This document shows positions 9,248 to 17,645 of a DNA stretch of 49,910 bases, piece after piece. Location: contig JAFSRY010000057.1 of NCBI GenBank assembly GCA_017445845.1, positions 1 through 49,910 on the forward strand, given 5' to 3'. The number at the start of each line of letters is the position of its first letter. Within the stretch, counting starts at the first letter, position 1. The position numbers and the translations under genes were made by a program. The notes under the pieces were generated by a model. The model was given only the letters and a program-made list of their open reading frames with translations, did no database searches and was not told where the DNA came from. Origin of the DNA: Prevotella sp. GTDB taxonomy: Bacteria; Bacteroidota; Bacteroidia; Bacteroidales; Bacteroidaceae.

Positions 9248-10252
9248 TCAAATCCCATATCTCAGCCATTGCCACCCTTTCCTGCCCGACATCCTCATCA
9301 TCCACTCCGATGTCAGTAAGCAGAGCGCCAGGACGCTTCCGAACTTGACCCAAGGATGAATGGGCAGCAGGTGCTTGTTGACGATGATAAAGATGAAGAC
9401 AAAGATGAAGTGGGAGAAGTAGAAAACGGTGCTGGCCGTCCGCCAATGTCGATAGTCGATGGCGGTGGAAAGGGTTTCGTGTTGCAACAGGACGACAAAG
9501 AGCATAAAGACTGTCGGCACGAGCATGAAGTAGAAGTCGTTGGTCATCGGAGCATGAAGTTTGTTGACAATGAGGACTTCTGCTGCCGACAGAACCAGAC
9601 TGCCGACACAAAACCATCCGGCAGAGGTCCATTGGCGCAGGCGCTGTTCATTTTCAGCAATATATTTACCCACGACACAGAAGACGAAGGCAGAGAGGAA
9701 ACTGATTTCAATATGTCCCAGCGTTTCTGCCGCCTGCTGCCATGCCGTTGGCAGGAAGTCCCGGTAATAAGTGCCGAGGACAACCACGCCATAAGGCACC
9801 AATCCGGCAAGAAAAAGGCTTCGTGTAGAGAACCTTTTTGACAGGAAGAAGATCAGGGGAACACACTCCATCAGTGCCATCAGGAACCAAGAGCCCGAGA
9901 AGGTGGAGCCGAAGAAGAAGCCGCGGACAAAGCGCAGCAGGTTGACGGGAAAGGAGGTCTCCGGCTCTACGAAGGCATGGAGGAGGGTGATGGGGAGTTC
10001 GATGACAAACCAAAACAGATAGAGTATGCCGAGTCGGCGCACATAGTGCCGCCAGTCTTGCCGTTCTATGGATTTCCGAAAGAAAAAGAAGGCACTGGCC
10101 ACAAAGAAAAAGGGCACTGCCAGTCGTGCCAGCCAGTTGATGACAAGGACTTCGGTTATTCCCGAGAACGGCTGGGCATGAATGGCCACTACAAAGAGTG
10201 CCGCCACCATTTTGGCAATGTCGATGGTGTTGTATGTGGGTCGTTGCAGCAT
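9248..10252 (-). CDS. Integral membrane acyltransferase (acyltransferase 3 family)
   Basis: The 334-residue protein is dominated by hydrophobic segments, about ten transmembrane helices. Its start, NTIDIAKMVAALFVVAIHAQ, contains the conserved early His of the acyltransferase 3/OafA/WecH-type family. These enzymes transfer acetyl or other acyl groups to sugars of envelope polysaccharides, using an acyl donor from the cytoplasm. The target glycan cannot be read from the sequence. The ATG abuts the TAA stop of the rel gene with no intervening base, so translation of the two is very probably coupled. Confidence 0.8.
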   Translation of the reverse strand: MLQRPTYNTIDIAKMVAALFVVAIHAQPFSGITEVLVINWLARLAVPFFFVASAFFFFRKSIERQDWRHYVRRLGILYLFWFVIELPITLLHAFVEPETSFPVNLLRFVRGFFFGSTFSGSWFLMALMECVPLIFFLSKRFSTRSLFLAGLVPYGVVVLGTYYRDFLPTAWQQAAETLGHIEISFLSAFVFCVVGKYIAENEQRLRQWTSAGWFCVGSLVLSAAEVLIVNKLHAPMTNDFYFMLVPTVFMLFVVLLQHETLSTAIDYRHWRTASTVFYFSHFIFVFIFIIVNKHLLPIHPWVKFGSVLALCLLTSEWMMRMSGRKGWQWLRYGI

Positions 10253-12604
10253 TTACATGATGTGCTGGACGTCTTGCAGACCGTCAATCTTCTTGAGGTT
10301 TTCCATGATGATGCGCACCTCGTCACGGTCGTGGACACGCAACTCGATGCTACCGTCGAAGATGCCGTCGTTGGCCGTGATGGTGACCCGATGGATATTG
10401 ACGTCGAACTCACTGGTGATGACCTCTGCCACATCGTGAATCATTCCCTTTCTGTCGATGCCCTGTATCTCGATGGTGGCATCGAAGAAGAGTTCCTTGT
10501 GCATGTCCCATTTCGCATCGAGGATACGGTTGCCGAAACCCGACTTGAGCTTGGTGGCGACAGGACAGGTGCGCTTATGGATTTCAATGTGGTTCTGATT
10601 GTCGATAAATCCCAGGGCATCGTCGCCCGGAATGGGATGGCAACAGGAAGGGAAGACATAACAGGCGATGGTCTTCTCAGAGATATAGACGGGTACTTTC
10701 TTGTTGAAGTCTTTGCCTACGACAATCAGGCCCTGAGGCTCGGCATCGCCCCTACCCTCACCTGACGATGAGTGCACACTCTCAGAAGATTGTCCGGCAG
10801 CGGTGTCATCAGCTTTCGAAGCGGGCAGTGAAGGAGTGTCGGACTTCAGGAAAGGCACATAGCGTTTCCAATTGTTCGACGACGTTGTTTTGGTTTTCTT
10901 TTTCTTCCTTCGGATGGCTTCCAGGTCTTTGTCGTCGAGGACAATGGTCTTCTTCCCTAATGCCAGCAGCAGGCTGTCGTGTCGGTTCAGCTCATGATAT
11001 TCGCAGAGACGGTCGAGGATGCCACTGTTCAGCTCCAGCTCATGTTGTCCAAGCCACTCCTGCAGAATGGCTTCGCCACGATGCTGTGTCTCGCGGTCCT
11101 GTTTGCGCAGCTGGGCTTGTATCTTTGCCTGGGCCTTGGCCGTAGAAACGAACGTGAGCCACGACGACTGCACATGCTGCGACTTTGAGGTGAGGATTTC
11201 GACCTGGTCGCCACTCTGCAGGCGGTGGCTCAACGGAACAAGTTTATGATTGACCTTCGCACCGATACAATGTGTTCCGAGGAAGGTATGGATGGAGAAG
11301 GCAAAGTCGAGTGCCGTGCAACCGGCAGGCATGGTCTTGATTTCTCCCTTCGGAGTGAAGACGAAGATTTCTGAGGCAAAGAGGTTCAGTTTGATAGCAT
11401 CGAGGAAGTCCATGGCATCGGGCTGCGGGTCGTCGAGGATTTCCTTAATGGTCTTCAGCCAGTCGTTGAGTTCACTCTCTTCGTTTTCGGCATGATCCTT
11501 GTATTGCCAGTGGGCAGCGAAGCCCTGCTCGGCAATCTCGTTCATACGGTCGGAACGGATCTGCACCTCTATCCACTGTCCCTGCTTCGACATCAGCGTC
11601 ACATGAAGGGCCTGATAGCCGTTGGCCTTTGGATGGTTGAGCCACTCGCGCATTCGGTCAGGATGGCTGGTGTATATCTTCGTGAGGGCTACATAGATAT
11701 TGAAACACTCGTTGATCTCCTCTTCGCGTTTCTTCGGGGTGAAGATGATTCGTACGGCCAGTATGTCATAAATCTCCTCGAACGTCACATGCTTGTTCTG
11801 CATCTTTGTCCAGATGGAATAAGGTGTCTTCACACGGGCACGGATTTCATACTTGCATCCCATTGCGTCGAGGGCCTTGCGGATGGGGCCTGTGAACTGT
11901 TCGAAAAGCTTGTCGCGGTCTTCTTTGGTATAGGAGAGTTTATTGGAGATGTTCTGATATTCTTCGGGATGTTCGAACTTGAAGCTGAGGTTCTCCAGCT
12001 CGCTTTTGATTTTGTTCAGTCCGAGTCGGTTGGCGAGCGGGGCATAGATGTAGAGGGTTTCGCCAGCAATCTTATATTGTTTGTTGGCAGGCTGCGACTC
12101 GAGGGTGCGCATGTTGTGCAGACGGTCACAGATTTTGATGAGGATGACGCGGATGTCGTCGCTCATGGTGAGGAGCAGTTTCTTGATATTCTCTGCCTGA
12201 GCCGACGCCTTGTCGCCGAAGATGCCGCCAGAGATCTTGGTCAGTCCGTCGACAATCTGGGCAATCTTCGGACCGAACATATTGGCGATGTCCTCAACGT
12301 TATAGTCGGTGTCTTCCACTACATCGTGGAGCAGGGCTGAGCAGATGCTCGTCGACCCCAGTCCCATCTCCTCGCTGGCAATGAGGGCGACAGCGATGGG
12401 GTGCATGATATAGGGTTCGCCCGAGAGACGGCGCACGCCCTCATGGGCTTTCTTGGCAAAGTTGAAAGCCTTGGTGATGATATCCACTTTCTTTCGGTGG
12501 GGCGAGGCAAGATACGACTTCAGCAATCGCTGAAAGGCTTCGTCCACCATGCGCTCCTCTGCTGTCTGGCGCGTCATCTCATTCTTGTTTTCTTCATCCT
12601 TCAT
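10253..12604 (-). CDS. rel: Bifunctional (p)ppGpp synthetase/hydrolase (Rel/SpoT family)
   Basis: The 783-residue protein has the full long-RSH architecture. An HD hydrolase domain lies at about 45-200 (MHPIAVALIAS, ALLHDVVEDT). A synthetase domain lies at about 240-370 (YDILAVRIIF, GYQALHVTL, EVQIRSDRMNEIAEQGFAAH). A TGS domain lies near 410-470 (VFTPKGEIKTMPAGCTALDF), a conserved Cys/His-rich segment (CYVFPSCCHPIPGDD) near 655, and an ACT domain closes the protein. It makes and breaks the alarmone (p)ppGpp in the cytoplasm and so controls the stringent response. The intact HD motif argues for hydrolase activity, and the YQALH and EVQIR motifs for synthetase activity. It directly abuts the acyltransferase gene downstream. 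Confidence 0.93.
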   Translation of the reverse strand: MKDEENKNEMTRQTAEERMVDEAFQRLLKSYLASPHRKKVDIITKAFNFAKKAHEGVRRLSGEPYIMHPIAVALIASEEMGLGSTSICSALLHDVVEDTDYNVEDIANMFGPKIAQIVDGLTKISGGIFGDKASAQAENIKKLLLTMSDDIRVILIKICDRLHNMRTLESQPANKQYKIAGETLYIYAPLANRLGLNKIKSELENLSFKFEHPEEYQNISNKLSYTKEDRDKLFEQFTGPIRKALDAMGCKYEIRARVKTPYSIWTKMQNKHVTFEEIYDILAVRIIFTPKKREEEINECFNIYVALTKIYTSHPDRMREWLNHPKANGYQALHVTLMSKQGQWIEVQIRSDRMNEIAEQGFAAHWQYKDHAENEESELNDWLKTIKEILDDPQPDAMDFLDAIKLNLFASEIFVFTPKGEIKTMPAGCTALDFAFSIHTFLGTHCIGAKVNHKLVPLSHRLQSGDQVEILTSKSQHVQSSWLTFVSTAKAQAKIQAQLRKQDRETQHRGEAILQEWLGQHELELNSGILDRLCEYHELNRHDSLLLALGKKTIVLDDKDLEAIRRKKKKTKTTSSNNWKRYVPFLKSDTPSLPASKADDTAAGQSSESVHSSSGEGRGDAEPQGLIVVGKDFNKKVPVYISEKTIACYVFPSCCHPIPGDDALGFIDNQNHIEIHKRTCPVATKLKSGFGNRILDAKWDMHKELFFDATIEIQGIDRKGMIHDVAEVITSEFDVNIHRVTITANDGIFDGSIELRVHDRDEVRIIMENLKKIDGLQDVQHIM

Positions 12605-12697
12605 ACCTCATTCCTCATATCTCATTGACGTTCCCTTCGGTTTCCGTTTTATCAGAAGAGCTAATCATAATTACTAATTACTCATTACTAATTATTT

Positions 12698-13972
12698 TCA
12701 CCTTACCCTGAGTTTCTTTCCGAAACGGATATTGTTGTTCTTCAGTCCGTTCAGCCTGCGCAGGCGGGCAACGGTGGTATGGTTGCGCTTGGCGATGGCA
12801 CCGAGGTTGTCGCCCTTACGAACCGTCACATAACGGCTGCCGGCCGAACGTCCACGCCCCGTCTTCGGGGCCTGGGCTTCCTTGACGACCACCTCAGAGC
12901 GTTTCTTGTTATACTCATCGGCATTGAAGTCGTAGATGGCCTGCTCATTGTCGATGAAAGCCGTGATGAGGTTCGACGGCAACCGCAGGTCCATGGGTTT
13001 CGTCCCGACGTTGATGATATTCTTACGATACTGCGGGTTCAGCTCTTGCAGCTGGCTCACGGGCATCGACAGCACTTGGGCAATCTGCTCGAAATGCACG
13101 TCGCGGCTCACCATCACGGTGTCGGTTTTGGCAGGCAGCTGCGTGCGCATGGGACAGATGTTGTGCTCGCAATAGTAGTTCATCACATAGTTGGCAGCAA
13201 TGAAGGCAGGCACATAGCCGCGTGTCTCGCGAGGCAGATAGGGATAAATCTCCCAGTAGTCTTTGCTGCCCCCGGCACGGTGGATGGCCTTGTTGATGTT
13301 CTCCGGACCGCAGTTATAGGCTGCGATGACGAGGTTCCAGTCGCCGAAAATCTTATAGAGGTCACTCAGATAGTGGGCAGCGGCATTCGATGACTTCAGC
13401 GGGTCGCGGCGCTCGTCGTAGAGGGTGTTCACCTCCAGCCCATACTGTTTGCCCGTGGCCAGCATGAACTGCCACAGCCCCGTGGCGCCGACGCGGGAGA
13501 CGGCATTAGGGTTCAGCGCCGACTCGATGACAGGCAGATACTTCAGCTCCAGCGGCAGCCCGTAGCTCTCGAGGGCCTGCTCGAAAATGGGCATGTAGAA
13601 ATTAGAGGCTCCGAGCATCAGGCTCACCGAACGGCGCAGGCGACCGGTGTAACGGTCGATGCACGCCTGCACGACTTCATTATAGACCATCTCCATCTCC
13701 GTGGGCAGTGCCGAGAGACGCTCGATATACTCTTCTTTCGAATAGACAGGGTTCACATCGGGCAGGTTGCAGTCGTCGGCTGCCGACAGATAGGTGGCGT
13801 TATGGAAGAGCTGCAGAAGGCTGTCTACATCCTGTGTCATACCTTCAGGCAGGTCTATCGTCTCTTGTTGTCCCTGGTCGTCGGTCACAATAATCTCTGT
13901 CTCCTCATACTGCGCCAGCATGGGAAGGGCGAACATCGACAACAGGGCTATGGTAAGTTTCTTTCTATACAT
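12698..13972 (-). CDS. Membrane-bound lytic transglycosylase, MltD-like, with C-terminal LysM
   Basis: I chose the ATG at 13972 (MYRKKLTIALLSMFALPMLA) because it gives a proper signal peptide; an upstream in-frame ATG at 14026 would prefix an unlikely leader. The 424-residue protein has a soluble lytic transglycosylase domain at about 125-290, with catalytic Glu150 in LPVIESALNPNAVS followed by GATGLWQFM and AAYNCGPENI. One C-terminal LysM repeat (VTVRKGDNLGAIAKRNHTT) binds peptidoglycan. It cleaves glycan strands to 1,6-anhydro-muropeptides in the periplasm. A strong promoter lies just upstream. MltD is the closest architecture, though E. coli MltD carries more LysM repeats. Confidence 0.9.
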   Translation of the reverse strand: MYRKKLTIALLSMFALPMLAQYEETEIIVTDDQGQQETIDLPEGMTQDVDSLLQLFHNATYLSAADDCNLPDVNPVYSKEEYIERLSALPTEMEMVYNEVVQACIDRYTGRLRRSVSLMLGASNFYMPIFEQALESYGLPLELKYLPVIESALNPNAVSRVGATGLWQFMLATGKQYGLEVNTLYDERRDPLKSSNAAAHYLSDLYKIFGDWNLVIAAYNCGPENINKAIHRAGGSKDYWEIYPYLPRETRGYVPAFIAANYVMNYYCEHNICPMRTQLPAKTDTVMVSRDVHFEQIAQVLSMPVSQLQELNPQYRKNIINVGTKPMDLRLPSNLITAFIDNEQAIYDFNADEYNKKRSEVVVKEAQAPKTGRGRSAGSRYVTVRKGDNLGAIAKRNHTTVARLRRLNGLKNNNIRFGKKLRVR

Positions 13973-14048
13973 ATTTTTATATATAAGCTTGCGTGGAATA
14001 ATGGACATTAAGGCCGCAGGGTCCACCCTGCGACAACGAATTTGACTG

Positions 14049-14080
14049 CAAAGATACCAATTTATTTTTGCTCTGCCAAA
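14049..14080 (-). promoter_or_regulatory. Bacteroidetes-type promoter for the lytic transglycosylase
   Basis: On the minus strand TATCTTTG (14049-14056) exactly fits TAnnTTTG, and TTTG (14077-14080) lies 20 bases upstream. The start of transcription would fall near 14043, about 70 bases before the ATG at 13972, which supports that start over the one at 14026. Confidence 0.75.
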
Positions 14081-14091
14081 TAATCAAAGAG

Positions 14092-14150
14092 ATTTTTAGA
14101 CAGATTGACATGATTTTAGACAGAAAGACAGATTATCAGACAGAAGGACA
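14092..14150. repeat. Copies of a GACAGAAGGACA-type short repeat
   Basis: The stretch holds several versions of TTTTAGACAGA(A)(A/G)GACA in a row, in A/T-rich intergenic DNA. The same word occurs after the two peptide-gene terminators at about 16908 and 20765. The rest of this intergenic gap up to the next promoter is A/T-rich and shows no gene. Confidence 0.55.
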
Positions 14151-14400
14151 AAAGGAAATATTCATGGCCTGAGATTTGAGGTTTGCCTCTTCGAAAAAAA
14201 ATACTAAGGTTCCACACATTCGGCCTGTCATTTTTTCGAAGGATGTCATACATAAACAAAGGGAAAACAATGATAAAGGAATTATTTTCCAGGCAGTGAC
14301 AGAAAAAAGATACAAAAAAAACATTTTAACGTATATCCATGCCATTTTCTTTCAATTTGACAGAAAATTATGGGTTTTTAATAAAAAATTCGTTATTTTT

Positions 14401-14432
14401 CTTGCATGTTTACTACGAAATAACTAATTTTG
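14401..14432 (+). promoter_or_regulatory. Promoter with long leader for the first modular surface protein
   Basis: CTTG (14401-14404), a 20-base spacer and TAATTTTG (14425-14432) match the Bacteroidetes promoter form. The same CTTG-N20-TAnnTTTG arrangement, followed by a similar GCAGnCAAATT, stands before the paralogous gene at 17646. Both leave a leader of about 155-160 bases whose last part (GTTTAACAATTAAAA) is shared. Confidence 0.6.
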
Positions 14433-14596
14433 CAGTCAAATTCTATAAGGATAACCATCAAGAGGAATATACATACGTCTATTTAACATACTTTTCAAGA
14501 AACGTCCCATGTGACGAAGTTCTCCAACGAACCACTCACAACAAAGGATGACAAAATACTGCTATCAATAATAAGTTTAACAATTAAAACAACAAC

Positions 14597-16606
14597 ATGA
14601 GTATGAAAAGATTTACACTCATCATCGTGGCTGCACTACTGACCACGCTATCGTTTGCACAGAAGCCTGCTGCAACATTGAACAAGATTGTTACCCCTCC
14701 CACTAAAGTATTGGCTGACGCTGTCCTTACAAGCCAGAACTCAACAAGCCGAGTGCTCAAGGCACCCAGGAAAGCAGAAGCACCTGCGGGCACAGCTAAG
14801 ACCTACATCAGATCAGGTTCCTACATTTCCAGTGATGGATATATCCATGGTCAATCTGGCTTCACCACTATTGTCTTCGGCGAAGAAAACAAGGTCTACT
14901 TCGAAAAGTTGATTTATTCATTAGACTTCGATGTATGGATTGAAGGTACGCTCAGCGAAGACGGCACAAAGATCACCGTACCCATGGGACAACAACTGGG
15001 AACCATACAATACGGCGATGTATTCCTGGGTATCGGCTATCCCTCCTCAGCCCAAACCATGGAAGGCAACCTGACCTTTACTGTCAGTGGAAACAAGATT
15101 ACGCTCGACACATATACCAATTATACTATTGGTGTCGTCAGCGGATTGTTCACATTCAACGGAAACCTCTACTTCACAGCCAATGCCGGCTTGAACTATG
15201 GTGACTATGCTACAGCCTTCGAACTCTTCGAAGAACCCGAGACCATCACCGTTCCCGACAACCTCGAAACAGAAGACATGCCTTTCACCGGCTCTGAGAA
15301 CGCATCTACCGACTATGCCACCACCGTAAAGGTAGGATGGGATGGCTCCGACGTGTATATCCAGGGCTTCAACAAGTTCCTGCCCGAAGCATGGATCAAG
15401 GGTACGCTGGGCGAAGACAACATCGTCACATTCCCCGTACAGTACATGGGTAAAGACGACACAACACCTTACTTCCTCACTGGTTACTCAAGTTCAGGCA
15501 CACTGCCCGGAGCGAAAATGGAATACTCTGCCGACGACAACACGTTCACGGGAAGCGGAACCATCAACCTCAACGGCAACAGTTCTTCTTGGTCTTCCAT
15601 CGTCTTCTATAACGGTGTCATCATCGGTCACGCTCCGGAACCCATCACAGTTCCTGATGGACTCGTAACAGAAAGCTATCCTATCAGTGCCACAGACAAC
15701 AGCAGTGCCAACTACAGCGGCACCGTTGAAGTTGGCATCGACGGCACTGACATCTACTTCAAGAACCTCCTGGCCAATGTACCCGACGCATGGGTGAAAG
15801 GTACCATTGCCGATGACGGCACCGTCACCATCCCCATCCAGTATGCAGGCAAAAACAGCGGCTATGGCATCGGAATGTATGCCGTAGGCTACGGCAACTC
15901 GACCTTCACTGACATCGTACTTCAATACCATGCCGAATACGACGTGTTTGTGGCACAAAACGTCATCGCAGCCAGCGCAAAGAAGAACTCATGGAGTTTC
16001 TACTTCGACGACGACATCCTGCAGAATGCCGTCATCGGTGTACCCCCTGTCAGTGTCACAGCCAATACTGCCGACGAGACCACTTACTATGCTACATTCT
16101 ATGATGCCAACTTCAACTATGTAGCCGATGCCAACACTACTGTCTACACTGCCAAAGTCGATGAAAGCGGAGAATGGATGAATCTGTCTGAGATAGCCAA
16201 TAAGGTTATTCCTGCAGGAACAGCCGTTATCCTGGAAGGCAAAGCCGCTACCATCACACTGAAAGGCAGCCGCGCTGCAGCCGAAGCTGTCGAGAACAAC
16301 GACCTCAAGGGTACTGCCGCTGACAAGGCTCCTGCTGAAGGCGTAACGACATACGTTCTTGCCAATGGTGACGCTGGCGTAGGCTTCTACCAGTTTGCAG
16401 GCGCAACACTCGCAGCAGGCAAGGCTTACATCGAAATCGCCGGTGACGCTGCCGCTAAGGTGCTGACATTCGGTGAGACAACAGCCATCAAGGGCGTTGC
16501 CGACGTGAAGGCTGACGATGCCGTCATCTATAACCTCGCCGGTCAGCGCGTGAACAATGCCCAGAAGGGTATCTTCATCCAGAACGGTAAGAAGGTCGTC
16601 TTCTAA
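14597..16606 (+). CDS. Modular exported surface protein with T9SS-like tail (paralogue A)
   Basis: The 669-residue protein begins with a signal peptide (MKRFTLIIVAALLTTLSFAQ, from an ATG at 14597 or 14603). It contains a repeated module of about 120 residues, at roughly 85-200, 215-340 and 350-480, with the signature DVYIQGF..LPEAWIKGTL and then QYMG. A module at about 493-640 (YYATFYDANFNYVADAN, IPAGTAVILEG, GVGFYQFAG) follows, and the protein ends VIYNLAGQRV...KGIFIQNGKKVVF. The tail suggests type IX export and cell-surface attachment (inference). No catalytic motif was seen; a binding or adhesin role is possible. A 52-residue peptide gene and a terminator follow. A paralogue with the same ends lies next to it at 17646. 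Confidence 0.85.
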   Translation: MSMKRFTLIIVAALLTTLSFAQKPAATLNKIVTPPTKVLADAVLTSQNSTSRVLKAPRKAEAPAGTAKTYIRSGSYISSDGYIHGQSGFTTIVFGEENKVYFEKLIYSLDFDVWIEGTLSEDGTKITVPMGQQLGTIQYGDVFLGIGYPSSAQTMEGNLTFTVSGNKITLDTYTNYTIGVVSGLFTFNGNLYFTANAGLNYGDYATAFELFEEPETITVPDNLETEDMPFTGSENASTDYATTVKVGWDGSDVYIQGFNKFLPEAWIKGTLGEDNIVTFPVQYMGKDDTTPYFLTGYSSSGTLPGAKMEYSADDNTFTGSGTINLNGNSSSWSSIVFYNGVIIGHAPEPITVPDGLVTESYPISATDNSSANYSGTVEVGIDGTDIYFKNLLANVPDAWVKGTIADDGTVTIPIQYAGKNSGYGIGMYAVGYGNSTFTDIVLQYHAEYDVFVAQNVIAASAKKNSWSFYFDDDILQNAVIGVPPVSVTANTADETTYYATFYDANFNYVADANTTVYTAKVDESGEWMNLSEIANKVIPAGTAVILEGKAATITLKGSRAAAEAVENNDLKGTAADKAPAEGVTTYVLANGDAGVGFYQFAGATLAAGKAYIEIAGDAAAKVLTFGETTAIKGVADVKADDAVIYNLAGQRVNNAQKGIFIQNGKKVVF

Positions 16607-16656
16607 AAGGTAATAAAGTAAAAGATGTAAAACAAAATAATAAAAACTTGACCATT

Positions 16657-16815
16657 ATGAAGAAATTAGCATATAAGGCACCTGCCATCAAGGCCGCCAA
16701 CATAGAGAGCGAAAACCTTCTGACCGTATCGTTCACCGTGAACGACGGCACTACCACCGAACAGTGGGGCAAGGAAGACGTAAACAATCTTTCATCATCT
16801 TCCGTCTGGGACTAA
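16657..16815 (+). CDS. Short peptide gene of the MKKxYxxP family (copy 2)
   Basis: This frame encodes 52 residues starting MKKLAYKAPAIKAANIES, with ENLLTVS in the centre, EQWGKED further on, and SSVWD at the end. It starts 50 bases after the stop of the modular protein and ends 56 bases before a strong intrinsic terminator, so the two genes probably share a transcript. Its first 23 residues are identical to those of copy 3 at 20516, while the second half varies. It has no signal peptide of the usual kind. The product and function are unknown. Confidence 0.75.
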   Translation: MKKLAYKAPAIKAANIESENLLTVSFTVNDGTTTEQWGKEDVNNLSSSSVWD

Positions 16816-16870
16816 CCCGACCTACCGAAAGAAATAATGACGCCGAGACCCCTCGGAACAATAACCTCCG

Positions 16871-16907
16871 ACAGCTGTCCACAAACAAGTGGGCAGCTGT
16901 TTTTTTT
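16871..16907 (+). terminator. Intrinsic terminator of the paralogue A-peptide operon
   Basis: The arms CAGCTGTCCAC and GTGGGCAGCTG form a strong hairpin followed by eight T bases. The same hairpin terminates the second operon at 20734. Confidence 0.9.
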
Positions 16908-16940
16908 AGGCAGAAAGGACAGGTTTTAAGACAGAAGGAC
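16907..16940. repeat. Two copies of the GACAGAAGGACA short repeat
   Basis: GGCAGAAAGGACAGGTTTTA is followed by AGACAGAAGGACA immediately after the terminator. The word matches the copies at 14092 and 20765. The following 250 bases (16941-17190) show no gene, promoter or repeat that I can support. Confidence 0.55.
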
Positions 16941-17190
16941 ATCGCCTTGATTTGAGATTTGAGGCTTGAGGCTTACATACAGAATTTGATTTGATTCGAT
17001 TCACATGATTTCTCGCCATAGGCGACTAAATAAAACAGAGAGGGGCTTGCTTCCCAACCGAAGGACGGCGGAGTTAAAGCGCTGTGACAGCTATTCCCGA
17101 AATCTCAAATTCATGATAAAAAACGCGCTGAAAGGGAACGCGGAAGCAAAAATCCAACATAAGGCTAAGTAGTTGACAATCATACACATA

Positions 17191-17323
17191 TCGTGACCAA
17201 AAATCCGACTGTTTTTTGGTCACGTTGTGACCAGCCTTTGGTCTCATTGTGACCAGCCTTTGGTCTCGTTGTGACCAGACTTTGGTCTCGTTGTGACCAG
17301 CCTTTGGTCTCGTTGTGAATTAG
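17191..17323. repeat. Tandem array of 22-base units with internal hairpins
   Basis: Four near-identical 22-base units run from 17224 to 17311 (starts 17224, 17246, 17268, 17290) with a partial fifth. Each contains GTTGTGACCAGCCTTTGGTC or a one-base variant, in which GACCA pairs with TGGTC. Just before, GTGACCAAAAA and TTTTTTGGTCAC (17193-17223) form a larger hairpin of the same type. The array is intergenic, 150 bases upstream of the promoter for the second modular protein. A second array with the same period lies at 39255. Confidence 0.85.
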
Positions 17324-17451
17324 GGAAGAGCGCGATACACATGTCTTATAAATGGCGATGACATTTCTTGCGAATGAATATGCAATATAGATACAAAACT
17401 GTTATTCTAAATCAAGAATTGTAATAATTTTGTAACTTTTTCCAGCCTTTT

Positions 17452-17483
17452 CTTGCGTAATTGTAACTTATTGTATATCTTTG
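17452..17483 (+). promoter_or_regulatory. Promoter with long leader for the second modular surface protein
   Basis: CTTG (17452-17455), a 20-base spacer and TATCTTTG (17476-17483) fit the Bacteroidetes promoter. The leader to the ATG at 17646 is about 155 bases and contains a small AGAGAG/CTCTCT hairpin near 17570-17585. The arrangement mirrors the promoter at 14401. Confidence 0.65.
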
Positions 17484-17645
17484 CAGCCAAATTGATAAAA
17501 AATCGCTCCAAATGGTGTATGGGGGACACAATAAAGAAAACCCGGCAGCCGACACAAGACACAGAGAGAACCAACACTCTCTATATATAATAAGGTAAAA
17601 AAAGGATAATAACACCAACACTAAAGTTTAACAATTAAAACCAAC

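Noticed and set aside
13973-14026. Upstream extension of the lytic transglycosylase
   Set aside because: The signal peptide begins at the ATG at 13972; the extra 18 residues would precede it.
17191-17323. Possible CRISPR array
   Set aside because: The 22-base units are directly adjacent with no unique spacers, and no cas genes are present in the window.
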